Positions 19,408 to 27,774 of a stretch of DNA of 64,000 nucleotides are shown here, one piece after another. The stretch's first letter is position 1. Every line of letters starts with the position of its first letter. The translations under genes were made by a program, and so were the position numbers. This DNA is from Myxococcales bacterium (GTDB taxonomy: Bacteria > Myxococcota_A > Polyangia > Polyangiales > Ga0077539): the NCBI GenBank assembly GCA_013298625.1, contig JAAFIF010000004.1:47868-111867 (forward strand), given 5' to 3'. Under the pieces are notes generated by a model. It was given only the letters and a program-made list of their open reading frames with translations, did not search any database and was not told where the DNA came from.

Positions 19408-19953
19408 ATGCGCGCCCGCTGCTCGGTCTTCATCGCCACGTCGCTCGACGGATTCATCGCCAGACCCGACGGCAGCATCGACTGGCTCGACCGGGCCAAC
19501 GCTCGCGCCACGACCAGCGAAGACTACGGCTACGCCCGCTTCTTCGCGTCGGTCGACGCCCTCGTCATGGGCCGCAAGACGTTCGATACGGTTCGCGCCT
19601 TCGATCCGTGGCCCTACGCAGACAAGCCCGTGATCGTCCTGTCTCGCTCGCTGTCGACCCTACCCGAAGGCACGCCGGCCACCGCTTCGCTGAGCGCCGA
19701 AGAGCCGCGCGCGCTGCTCGAGCGGCTCGGTCGCGACGGCGTCTCGCACGTGTACATCGACGGCGGGACCACGGTGCAGCGCTTCATCCGAGAGGGCCTG
19801 GTCGACGCGATCACCATCACGACCATCCCTGTTCTGATCGGGCAGGGCCGCCCCTTGTTCGCCGCGCTCGCGCAGGACCTCGAGCTCACGCTGATCGAGA
19901 GCCGCGCGTTCGAGAGCGGGTTCGTGCAGAGCACCTATCGGCTCGATCGCTGA
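19408..19953 (+). CDS. Dihydrofolate reductase family protein (RibD C-terminal-like)
   Basis: The 181-residue product begins CSVFIATSLDGFIARPDGSI, the typical start of YyaP/YwjB-type DHFR-like reductases. It continues with DALVMGRKTFDTV (nucleotide-binding loop), VIVLSR, VYIDGGTTVQRFI and ITTIPVLIGQGRPLF. Members use NADPH, but substrates are mostly unknown; some take part in riboflavin or drug reduction. The ATG at 19408 was chosen because the conserved strand starts right after it. The gap to the next gene is 57 nt. Confidence 0.9.
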   Translation: MRARCSVFIATSLDGFIARPDGSIDWLDRANARATTSEDYGYARFFASVDALVMGRKTFDTVRAFDPWPYADKPVIVLSRSLSTLPEGTPATASLSAEEPRALLERLGRDGVSHVYIDGGTTVQRFIREGLVDAITITTIPVLIGQGRPLFAALAQDLELTLIESRAFESGFVQSTYRLDR

Positions 19954-20010
19954 ACGCGCGGTGGCGCGCGCACGCCGGACGTAGGTAAGGTCTGGTCCAT
20001 CGCGCGAGAG

Positions 20011-21450
20011 ATGCCGTCGATTCCTCCATCACCGTCGTCCGAGGCGGCGCCGCTCCCGTGGCGCGTCGCGCTCGCGGGGGCGTTGGGGCTGGGGCTCGTG
20101 TCTGCGGTCGCGGTCCCTCTGGCCGCGCGCGCAGTGGAAACCGTCGAGCGCGCCGAAGCCAACCGCCGCGCCGAGACCATCGCCCGAACGATGGCCGCCC
20201 GTCTGGCGGTCACCCCGGCCCTTCAGCGCGCGACGCTGCTCTCGCGCGTGCAAGCGCGGTCGGGGACGATGGTCGCCGTCGTCCGCCCCGACGGCAGCCC
20301 GTTGCCCGACACAGAGCTCTTCACGCGGTCGAGCACGACGATGCGCCCCCCGTCGGGCAGCGCGGTGTTCGCGCTCGATGACGGAGAGCGCAGGCTCGTC
20401 GTGGCGAGCGAGCCGATCACGTTCGAGAGCGGGGCGTTCATCGTGTTGGCGGCGGTTCCGAGGCCGTCGGGCGCGGCGTATTCGCTGGGGATCGAGCTGG
20501 CCACGCTGCTCATCGTGCTCACGGGCCTCGGGCTCGCGGCGGCGGTCATCGTGGCGAGGGACCTGACCTCGGACGTGCGCGCGATCACCGCCCGCGCGCG
20601 ACGGATGAGCGGCGGCGACGCCAACTCGCTGCGCGCCCTGCCCGTGCACGCGCGCGACGAAGTGGGCGAGCTCGTCGCGGCGTTCAACAAGCTGCAGCGC
20701 GAGATCGGGCAAGAGATCGAGCAGCACCGCGAGGCGCTCGCCAAACTCGAGGACGCCGAGCGCAGAAAGGCCGCGCAGATCGCCACCCTTCGCCACGAGC
20801 TGCGCACGCCCCTCAACTCGATCATCGGCTTCGCCGACCTGCTCTTGTCCGGCGTCGACGGCGAGCTCAGCGAGAGCCAGCGCGAGGACATCGAGGCCAT
20901 CGCCCGCTCAGGAAAGCACTTGCTTCACCTCGTCGACGACGTGCTCGACCTGTCCGCCATCGCGTCGGGTCGCTTCGCGATCGAGCGCAAATCCGTGGAC
21001 CTCGCCGCGATCGTAGGCGAGGTCGTTCGCGAGGCGCAGGGCCAGGCCAGGCTGCGACGAATCTCGATCGAGCACCGAGAGAGCGAGAGCGTCCTGGTCG
21101 AAGGCGACGCGACCTCGCTGCGACGAGCCATCACCAACCTCGTGCAAAACGCCCTGCAGCACTGTCGCGGAACGGTGACCGTCGAGCTCGAGGTGACCGA
21201 CCGCGAGGCGCGCGTGCACGTGCGCGACGACGGCCGCGGGATTCGCCCGCAGGACATGAAGCGGCTGTTCAAGCCCTTCGAGCGCGGACGCGAGGGCGGC
21301 GGCACGGGCCTCGGCCTCGCGATCACCGTGGCGCTGCTCGAGCTGCACGACGGAAAGCTCGGCGCCGAGAGCGTCGAGGGCCAGGGCAGCACGTTCACGG
21401 CGCACGTTCCGCTGCACGAGACGGCGCTGTCGCAAGCGGGGTTCACGTGA
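20011..21450 (+). CDS. Membrane sensor histidine kinase with HAMP-like linker
   Basis: The 479-residue product has an N-terminal transmembrane segment (VALAGALGLGLVSAVAVPLA), an extracytoplasmic sensor region, a second segment (ELATLLIVLTGLGLAAAVIVA) and a HAMP-like linker (residues about 185-235). The kinase core has His262 in LRHELRTPLNS. The ATPase domain is intact: Asn in ITNLVQNALQHC, DDGRGI and GTGLGLAI. No receiver is attached or encoded next door. Its stop overlaps the GTG start of a second kinase gene (GTGA), so the two are made together and may act as a pair. Confidence 0.94.
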   Translation: MPSIPPSPSSEAAPLPWRVALAGALGLGLVSAVAVPLAARAVETVERAEANRRAETIARTMAARLAVTPALQRATLLSRVQARSGTMVAVVRPDGSPLPDTELFTRSSTTMRPPSGSAVFALDDGERRLVVASEPITFESGAFIVLAAVPRPSGAAYSLGIELATLLIVLTGLGLAAAVIVARDLTSDVRAITARARRMSGGDANSLRALPVHARDEVGELVAAFNKLQREIGQEIEQHREALAKLEDAERRKAAQIATLRHELRTPLNSIIGFADLLLSGVDGELSESQREDIEAIARSGKHLLHLVDDVLDLSAIASGRFAIERKSVDLAAIVGEVVREAQGQARLRRISIEHRESESVLVEGDATSLRRAITNLVQNALQHCRGTVTVELEVTDREARVHVRDDGRGIRPQDMKRLFKPFERGREGGGTGLGLAITVALLELHDGKLGAESVEGQGSTFTAHVPLHETALSQAGFT

Positions 21451-23303
21451 GCGATCGCGACCGCAGACGTACGCAATCGAGCCCTGAATTCGCAAGGGAT
21501 TCACTCGCTCCTCCGCCGCCCGACGTGCAGCTCCGCGACGAGCGCAACGCGCGCGAGCCCGTCTCTCGCCTGGTGATCGCCGCGTTGTTTACGGGGTTTC
21601 TCTCGACCCTGGCGTTCTCGGCGCTCGCGACGCTCGTGGCTCCGCAGACCTCGACGCTCGGCGCGCTGCCGCTCTTCGCCGTGGGCGCAGGCCTCACGCT
21701 GGCCATCGTGATCGCCCTGCCGACGCTCGTCGCTCGCGGCGCGCTCGAACGCGCGGCAGAAGACCCCGAGCACGCCGACGAGCCCGACGCAGAAGCGGTC
21801 TACTCCGCTCCGCAGCGCGCGGTGCAGGTCGCCATTGTGTACGCCCTCGCCGTGGTGCTCGTGGCGCTGATCCCCCTGCGCGAGCTGCACGCGGTGATCG
21901 CGCCGGCGTACTGGATCGTCGCGGGGTTGTGCGCGTTTCTCGCGGCGCCGCTGGGCTACGTGCTCGCGCGCGCCGCGGTGCTCCCGCTCGCCGTGCGGCT
22001 CTCTGCGGACAGCGATCCTGCGGTGGTGCGCTCGTCTCCGGACCGCGTCGCGTCGCGCCTCGCGCTGGCGTTCGCCGCTCCCGCAGCGGCCGCCACGCTG
22101 GCAGGCGCGCTGCTCGTCGAGACCCGGATGGCGCAGCTGCACGCGAACACCAACGACGCGCTGCGCGAGCAAGGGAGCGAGATCCTCGCGGTCTCGCTGC
22201 GCACCAACGCCGACGACGACGGCGTGATCGCCGCGGTGCAGTCCCTTCGCCGCGCCGGGCTCGGAGTCAACCGCGACGCAGAGGGGAGGCTCACGGTGCT
22301 CACGCCGACGAGCGAGCCAACGACCTTGCCGTCGTGGGGCTTGTTCGCGTCGCTGGCCGCGGTGGTGCTCGCGGCGCAGCTCGGCGCGCGGGTGGGGCGC
22401 GACGCGGCGACGGACGTGTCATCGGCGGCTGAGCGAATGAGCTCGGTGAGCGCCAAGGACATGCGCTCGGTGACGATGCGCATCGCGAGGCCGAAGAGCG
22501 TCCCCGAGGTGAGGGACATGGCGCTCGCGCTCGACACGTTGGCCGCTGCGCTCTTGCGGATGAACGAGGACCGCGAGCGCGCGCTCATCGCCCGGCGCGA
22601 GGCCGCTCGGGTGCGGTCCTTCGTGCTCGCGAGCGTCTCGCACGACTTGCGCGCGCCCCTCAACTCGGTGCTCGGCTTCGCCGACCTGGTGCTCTCGGGA
22701 ACAGAGGGCCCCGTGAGCGACGAGCAGCGCGAGAGCCTCGAGGCGCTGCAGCGCGGCGGGCACGAGCTGCTGCGTTTGGTGCGGGATTTTCTCGATCAAG
22801 CGAGGCTCGACGCCGACCGATTGACCCTCGAGCGGGCGCGCGCTTCGCTCGACACGATCGTCGAGCGGGCCCGGGCGCAGGCCCTCGAGCGCGCGCGCGT
22901 GAAGGTGGCGCTCGACTCGCTCACGATCGAGGGCGAGGTGGGGCTGCACTTGCTCGGCGACGAAGAGCGGCTGACGCACGCGGCGGCGTCGTTTGTGGCG
23001 TTTGCGCTGATGCGCTCGGGCAGCAACGGGCACGTGGTGCTGCGGGTGCGCGGCGAGGGGGACACGATCGTGCTGACGGTGCGAGGCGGCGGGACGACAC
23101 CGTCACGCGAGGCGCTGCGGGGGATGTTCGAGCCGTTCGACTTCGCTCCGGCCGGCGCGCGGGCTCCAGCGGGGCTCTCGCTGGCGGTCAACGTCGCGCG
23201 GGGTGTCATCCGTTTGCACGGCGGAACGGTGCTCGCCGACCCCGTCGAGCAGGGCGGAATCGCGATCACCGTCACGCTGCCCATCGCGGGGACCGAGTCG
23301 TAG
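21447..23303 (+). CDS. Membrane histidine kinase-like protein with degenerate ATPase domain
   Basis: The 618-residue product starts at a GTG overlapping the previous stop. It has several transmembrane segments (for example LVIAALFTGFLSTLAFSALA and VQVAIVYALAVVLVALIPL) and a HAMP-like region. An H-box is present with His399 in SVSHDLRAPLNS. The ATPase domain looks broken: the N-box position reads LTHAAASFVAFALMRS without the Asn, and the G1 box reads VRGGGTTP instead of DxGxG. It may be unable to bind ATP and could receive phosphate from, or allosterically control, the intact kinase encoded just upstream. Confidence 0.88.
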   Translation: MSDRDRRRTQSSPEFARDSLAPPPPDVQLRDERNAREPVSRLVIAALFTGFLSTLAFSALATLVAPQTSTLGALPLFAVGAGLTLAIVIALPTLVARGALERAAEDPEHADEPDAEAVYSAPQRAVQVAIVYALAVVLVALIPLRELHAVIAPAYWIVAGLCAFLAAPLGYVLARAAVLPLAVRLSADSDPAVVRSSPDRVASRLALAFAAPAAAATLAGALLVETRMAQLHANTNDALREQGSEILAVSLRTNADDDGVIAAVQSLRRAGLGVNRDAEGRLTVLTPTSEPTTLPSWGLFASLAAVVLAAQLGARVGRDAATDVSSAAERMSSVSAKDMRSVTMRIARPKSVPEVRDMALALDTLAAALLRMNEDRERALIARREAARVRSFVLASVSHDLRAPLNSVLGFADLVLSGTEGPVSDEQRESLEALQRGGHELLRLVRDFLDQARLDADRLTLERARASLDTIVERARAQALERARVKVALDSLTIEGEVGLHLLGDEERLTHAAASFVAFALMRSGSNGHVVLRVRGEGDTIVLTVRGGGTTPSREALRGMFEPFDFAPAGARAPAGLSLAVNVARGVIRLHGGTVLADPVEQGGIAITVTLPIAGTES

Positions 23304-23371
23304 CTCAGGGACAGATCGGCTCTTCTCTGGCTGTGCGCAGCGCCGGGGCTGCGGTAGGGTTAGGGCTATCG

Positions 23372-24370
23372 ATGGCTCAACCTGCGCGAAACGCTCCCGC
23401 GCTTTCTGAAGGCGTGGCCCGCGCGGTCGACGTGGCCTCGCGGCTCAAGCGCGTGGTTTCGAGCGCGCTCGCGGGCAAGTCCGACGTGGTCGAGCGCGCG
23501 GTGGTCACGGCGTTGGCGCGGGGACATTTGCTGGTCGAAGACGTTCCGGGCGTGGGCAAGACCACGCTTGCGCGGGCGTTGTCGCGGGCGATCGGCGCGA
23601 CCTTTCGCCGCGTCCAGTGCACGAGCGACCTGATGCCCTCGGACCTGCTCGGCGTGAGCGTGTTCAACAGCACCGAGCGTCGCTTCGAGTTCAAAGCCGG
23701 GCCCATTTTCACGAACGTCCTGCTCGCCGACGAGCTCAACCGCGCGACGCCCCGCACGCAGTCAGCGCTGCTCGAAGCGATGAGCGAGCGACAAGTGACG
23801 GTCGACGGCGTCACGCGCCCGCTCGACGAGCCCTTTCTCGTGATCGCCACGCAGAACCCGGATGACAACGCCGGCACCTACCCGCTGCCCGACAGCCAGC
23901 TCGATCGCTTTCTCGTGCGCACTTCGATCGGCTACCCCGCGGCCGACGTCGAGAAGAAGCTCTTGCTCTCGCGCAAAGACGACGAGGCGGACGAGATCGA
24001 AGCCGCGGTGACGCTCGAAGAGCTGCTCGCCGCGCAGCGCGAGGTCGAGCGCGTGCACGTCGAGGCCGCGGCGCTGGACTATTTGCACGCCATCGTGCTC
24101 TCGACCCGCTCGCACGGAGACATCAGCGTGGGCGTGAGCACCCGCGGCGCGAAGGCGTTTTTGCGGGCGTCTTGCGCGCGCGCGATCGCGCACGGCCGCA
24201 GCTACGTGATCCCCGACGACGTGTCCGAGTGCGCGGTCCCGGTGCTCGCGCACCGCGTTCGCCTCGCGGGCATGGACGCCGCCATCGGACACTTCAGCGG
24301 AAGCAGCCAGCGCGAAGAGAGCGAGCGCCTCGTGCGCGACATCCTCTCGCGCGTAGACGTTCCGGTCTGA
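23372..24370 (+). CDS. MoxR-family AAA+ ATPase
   Basis: The 332-residue product has Walker A in EDVPGVGKTTLARAL, Walker B in NVLLADELNRA, and sensor motifs in VIATQNP and LPDSQLDRF. This is the standard MoxR layout; members act as chaperones that insert metals or activate protein complexes. The usual partner genes (DUF58 and VWA-domain proteins) are not adjacent, which is unusual. I chose the ATG at 23372; the frame opens 39 nt further upstream, but conservation begins after MAQPARN. It follows the kinase pair by 68 nt. Confidence 0.92.
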   Translation: MAQPARNAPALSEGVARAVDVASRLKRVVSSALAGKSDVVERAVVTALARGHLLVEDVPGVGKTTLARALSRAIGATFRRVQCTSDLMPSDLLGVSVFNSTERRFEFKAGPIFTNVLLADELNRATPRTQSALLEAMSERQVTVDGVTRPLDEPFLVIATQNPDDNAGTYPLPDSQLDRFLVRTSIGYPAADVEKKLLLSRKDDEADEIEAAVTLEELLAAQREVERVHVEAAALDYLHAIVLSTRSHGDISVGVSTRGAKAFLRASCARAIAHGRSYVIPDDVSECAVPVLAHRVRLAGMDAAIGHFSGSSQREESERLVRDILSRVDVPV

Positions 24371-24414
24371 ACCGTCGGCGCGCTCGCGGGGACGGTGCTC
24401 GATCGCGCGCTCGT

Positions 24415-25014
24415 TCACGGGCTGCCGATCGGCAGCGCGACGCGCTCTTGTCGCGCCCACAGCCGGTGCACCAGCGTCAGCGTCGAGCGCGCTTCGTCGC
24501 TGTCCGAGAGCGCGCGCCAGAAGAGCGCGTTGGCGAAGACCGCCTCGCGATTGGCTGTGATTTCAGCGGCCAACGCAGCTTCGTCCCCGCGGCTCAGCCG
24601 AGCGAGGACCGCCCACTGCGCGCGGGCGTCGAGCCCGAGCAGCGCGCCGTGCGCCCCGGGTTGACCGACGAACCCGTCGCCGAAGTACGCGCTCGTCACC
24701 GTGATGGGCCCTTCGAGCTCGCTGTTGAAGCGCTCGAGCTCTTCCGCAGCGACCCACAGCTCCTGGTGCTCGCGGCTGCCCACGGTGCGCGACGCAAACG
24801 AGCCCCCGTACGCGTCGCTCACGACGAAGCGCGTGACGTAGCCGACGAGCGCGTCGGATTTGGTGTTCCACTCGGCAGCGATTTGCGCGGCGTAGCGCTC
24901 GCTGAGCACGGGGTAGAAGATGGGTTGCTCCGGCAGGCGCGGCGGAAAAGCACGCATCTCGCTGCGAAACAGCAGCACCAGCTCGGCCAACCCCACTGGA
25001 CGAAAGAGCTCCAT
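24415..25014 (-). CDS. ADP-ribosylation/crystallin J1-like small protein
   Basis: The product is 199 residues. Its first 120 residues (ELFRPVGLAELVLLF, RAFPPRLPEQPIFYPVL, VGYVTRFVVSDAY, EHQELWVPAEELERFN-like) match a small family often labelled ADP-ribosylation/crystallin J1. No enzyme activity has been shown for it that I can name. The C-terminal 70 residues are a helical extension. The ATG at 25014 fits the family start; the frame continues upstream into a repeat element and should not be used. It converges on moxR with a 44-nt gap. Confidence 0.7.
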   Translation of the reverse strand: MELFRPVGLAELVLLFRSEMRAFPPRLPEQPIFYPVLSERYAAQIAAEWNTKSDALVGYVTRFVVSDAYGGSFASRTVGSREHQELWVAAEELERFNSELEGPITVTSAYFGDGFVGQPGAHGALLGLDARAQWAVLARLSRGDEAALAAEITANREAVFANALFWRALSDSDEARSTLTLVHRLWARQERVALPIGSP

Positions 25015-25060
25015 GGCGCCGCGAGCATAGCCACCATGGTCGATCGCGCACGAGGCCACA

Positions 25061-25163
25061 GGGACGGTGTTCAATCGTTCAACAACTCGCGCCGTCTTGC
25101 GCAGAGCATTACCCAATATTTTCAATCACTTTTCGCAGTTCGTGAACGATTGAACACCGTCCC
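25061..25163. repeat. Inverted repeat of a dispersed REP-like element
   Basis: The arm at 25061-25086 begins gggacggtgttcaatcgttc. Its reverse complement lies at 25138-25163, matching at 24 of 26 positions, with 51 nt between. A third copy, with one base changed in the core, is at 63782-63807. The arrangement resembles REP/BIME elements mobilised by Y1 (RAYT) transposases, but no transposase gene is present in the window. Confidence 0.75.
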
Positions 25164-25407
25164 CGCAGCGCTCCCGCGGCGCTCCGTCCCCGCGATCCGA
25201 CAGGCTTGGATCAAGTCTAACGAACGATCCCCAAACCCTTCATTCGATACTTTAACAACCCCCGCGATCTGCCCTCGCGGCGGCCCCACGATCAGCCAAC
25301 TAATCTCTAGGATAAACAAATACTTATCCCAGGATCAGGACCTTCAACGAGTACTTGAACCATCGCGATTCAGGCGCTGAACGCGCGCTCGCGCAGGCTG
25401 ACGATCG
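25164..25407. other. A+T-rich intergenic stretch
   Basis: The DNA between the inverted repeat and the poly(A) polymerase stop is much lower in G+C than its surroundings from about 25200 to 25370. It includes a small hairpin, ggataa / ttatcc, with an 8-nt loop around 25312-25331. I see no gene in it. It may be a terminator region or inserted DNA. Confidence 0.4.
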
Positions 25408-26691
25408 TCACTCGGGCGTCGCGCGGGCCGAGGGCTCTTTCTTCCCCCGGTTGTTCCAGTCGCGGCCGCTGACGATCGCGCGGATCTCTTCGGGATCGCA
25501 GCCCCGCGCCTCTGCGTCGAGCGCGTACGTCGCCGCGGCCTCCGCGAAGAAGTCTCGTCGACCCAGCGAGCCGACCTTTCCCTGACGCAGTCGCTTCTGC
25601 GCCGCGAGCACCGACCGCAGTCGATCCACCAGCCGCCGCGGAATCGCCAGCCGCTCGATCGCCTCGCCCATCGCGTCCCCCACCGCGATCAGCGCGTCGC
25701 GCTCGCCCTCGATCGCCTCTTCGACCGGCTCTTGCAGCAGCGTCGCGAACAAGACCGGGTCCGACACACCGCCGCCCGCCGCGATCCGCGCGTCCACCAG
25801 CGACAGCCGCTTCCACATCCGCGTGCGAAACTTCGTGTCGTCGTCGAGAAAGCTCGAAAGCTCCGGCAACAGCACGGACAGAACGCCCGTCTCCCACGCG
25901 ATCCAAAACGACCGCCGCGACGCCCCCCCGCGCAGCAAGCGCAGCAGCTCTTCGAGCAGCCTCGGCCGCGCCGCCCGCAAGAGGTCCTCGCGATGCACGA
26001 TCATCGCGTCGTACACGTCTGGCTCGATCCCCAGGTCGAGCCGCGCGGCGAACTTGATCGCCCTGAGAATTCGCACGGGATCTTCGCGAAAGCGCACGTC
26101 CGGCTCGCCGATCGTCCGGATCACGCGGCGGTCGATCTCGTCGAGCCCGCCCACGTAATCAACGATCTCTTGCCGGTCGAGGTCGTAGAAGAGCGCGTTC
26201 ATCGTGAAGTCCCGCCGCGCCGCGTCTTCGTGCGGGTCGCCGAACACGTTGTCCTGCCGGATCAGCAGGTCTTCGTCGCGGTTCTTCGCCTTCGCTCGCA
26301 CCGCGGGCCCCGGCTCGCCGCCGTCGTCCTCGGTCCACTCGCTGCCCTCAAGCTCGAGGTTGGGATCGCGCCGAAACGTCGCGACCTCGATCACCTTCGA
26401 GCCGCCAAACAGGATGTGCGCCAGCCGAAATCTACGGCCAATGATGCGGCAGTTGCGAAACAGAGACTTCACGTCGTTGGGCCGCGCGCTCGTCGCGACG
26501 TCGAAGTCCTTCGGCGTCCGCCCGAGCAGCAGGTCCCGCACGCAGCCGCCCACCAGGTACGCTTGATAGCCGTACCGGGTCAGTCGACGCACGACCTTCG
26601 CAGCGTCCGGATCGATCCGGCGCTCGGAGATGGGAAACGAAACAACCCTCGGAGCCGGGACACCCGGGGAGAGACCTTGAGGCAGATCCAT
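25408..26691 (-). CDS. pcnB: Poly(A) polymerase, class II nucleotidyltransferase
   Basis: The 427-residue product carries the nucleotidyltransferase signature YLVGGCVRDLLLGR (residues 45-58) with catalytic Asp62 and Asp64 in KDFDVAT. RRDFTMNALFYDL and EDPVRILRAIKFAARL follow. The stretch LFRNCRIIGRRFRLAHI is typical of PcnB rather than tRNA CCA-adding enzymes. It would add 3' A-tails that promote RNA decay. A Lys/Arg-rich C-terminal tail (DWNNRGKKEPSARA) fits RNA binding. The ATG at 26691 was preferred over the longer open frame. Confidence 0.92.
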   Translation of the reverse strand: MDLPQGLSPGVPAPRVVSFPISERRIDPDAAKVVRRLTRYGYQAYLVGGCVRDLLLGRTPKDFDVATSARPNDVKSLFRNCRIIGRRFRLAHILFGGSKVIEVATFRRDPNLELEGSEWTEDDGGEPGPAVRAKAKNRDEDLLIRQDNVFGDPHEDAARRDFTMNALFYDLDRQEIVDYVGGLDEIDRRVIRTIGEPDVRFREDPVRILRAIKFAARLDLGIEPDVYDAMIVHREDLLRAARPRLLEELLRLLRGGASRRSFWIAWETGVLSVLLPELSSFLDDDTKFRTRMWKRLSLVDARIAAGGGVSDPVLFATLLQEPVEEAIEGERDALIAVGDAMGEAIERLAIPRRLVDRLRSVLAAQKRLRQGKVGSLGRRDFFAEAAATYALDAEARGCDPEEIRAIVSGRDWNNRGKKEPSARATPE

Positions 26692-27020
26692 ACGCGGCTC
26701 CTCGGACTGGGACCGTTGGCCCGAGGCGAGATTTATCAGTGCCCTTGCGGGCCAGCAAGAACATGGCCGAACTGTCGCTCGAAGTTCTGCCCCCAACGGT
26801 CAAGCATCACTCGAACAACCGGGGGCACCGTGAAACCATCGCTTCAACGTTTGCGCTGTCAACACAGCCAACCCGTTGAAGGGATTGTATAATTCGCTTC
26901 ATCCCTCGCGAGCTCGTCGCGGCGGCGAAGCGAGCGACTGAATACACATTCAGTCCGCCCGAAGCAATGGCCCCGCGCGCAAGGTGCCCTGCGTCCCATC
27001 ACCCCGCCGCGCTCACACCG
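26692..27020. promoter_or_regulatory. Intergenic region with a TATAAT box and a perfect hairpin
   Basis: This 329-nt gap lies upstream of pcnB and downstream of the isomerase, both on the minus strand. On the plus strand a perfect TATAAT is at 26888-26893, and a perfect 8-bp stem (gactgaat / attcagtc, loop acac) at 26936-26955. On the minus strand TTGACA (26857-26862 as tgtcaa) could be a -35 box for pcnB, but its -10 is poor. A short plus-strand RNA is possible but unproven. Confidence 0.35.
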
Positions 27021-27536
27021 TCACGAAGGCAGACCCTCGGTGATGCCCGCGAACTGCTCTCCGACCGAGCTCGACTCGGCGCGCGCCGCGAGGATCTCGT
27101 CTTCGGTCGCCTTGCGGACGTCCAACAGACGCACCGAGAAGTTCAGCCGCTCGCCCGCGAGGGGGTGGTTGGTGTCCACCATCACGTGGTCGTCGTGGAT
27201 CTCGACGACGCGCATGGTGAGCACGGTCCCGTCCTCGCCTTCGGCCGTGTACTCGTTGCCCTCTTCGAGCGGCTGCTCCGAGGGAAACTCGTCCTTCGAC
27301 ACCGCGAAGACCCCGTCTTCGTCGCGCGTTCCGTAGGCGTCTTCGGGCTCGAGCGCGAGGTTGATCACCTCGCCGCGGGTCAACCCTTCGAGCGCCTGTT
27401 CGAGCGCGGGCAAGAGCGTATCGTAGCCCCACACGAACTCCGCGGGATCGTCGGTGGAGTCCAAGAGATTTCCACGACCATCACGGAGGTCGTAGTGGAT
27501 CGTCACGAACATATCGGGCCCGACCGCGAGACTCAT
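27021..27536 (-). CDS. FKBP-type peptidyl-prolyl isomerase, SlyD-like
   Basis: The 171-residue product has an FKBP half-domain (VTIHYDLRDGRGNLLDST, then EFVWGYDTLLPALEQALEGL) interrupted by an insert-in-flap region ending in DTNHPLAGERLNFSVRL, the hallmark of SlyD-type chaperone-isomerases. The His-rich metal-binding tail of enterobacterial SlyD is absent; the tail is short and acidic. It is predicted cytoplasmic and acts in protein folding. The ATG at 27536 puts the family's conserved first strand near the N-terminus. It is divergent from the A2M gene, with 238 nt between. Confidence 0.92.
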   Translation of the reverse strand: MSLAVGPDMFVTIHYDLRDGRGNLLDSTDDPAEFVWGYDTLLPALEQALEGLTRGEVINLALEPEDAYGTRDEDGVFAVSKDEFPSEQPLEEGNEYTAEGEDGTVLTMRVVEIHDDHVMVDTNHPLAGERLNFSVRLLDVRKATEDEILAARAESSSVGEQFAGITEGLPS

Positions 27537-27774
27537 GAGCGCGTTGTAGCCCGTCCCGAGGGGGCTCGCGAAGTTTCTGCCCGCGCCGGCGGACCGACTG
27601 TGTCCATCGAAACACCGCGGCGTGGGCGCGAGCACACACGACGAGCCCGCACGAAGACGACACCGCAGGAGAAACGCAGCCAACCTCCGCGCGGCCCCGG
27701 CCTTGCTCGGAGCGACGACGTCCGAGTCACCTGCATGGATGTGCAGGTCCCTCGCTCGAAAGGACCGAACGCAC

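Noticed and set aside
25015..25125. N-terminal extension of the crystallin-J1-like protein to 25125
   Set aside because: It reads through the REP-like arm and family conservation begins at 25014.
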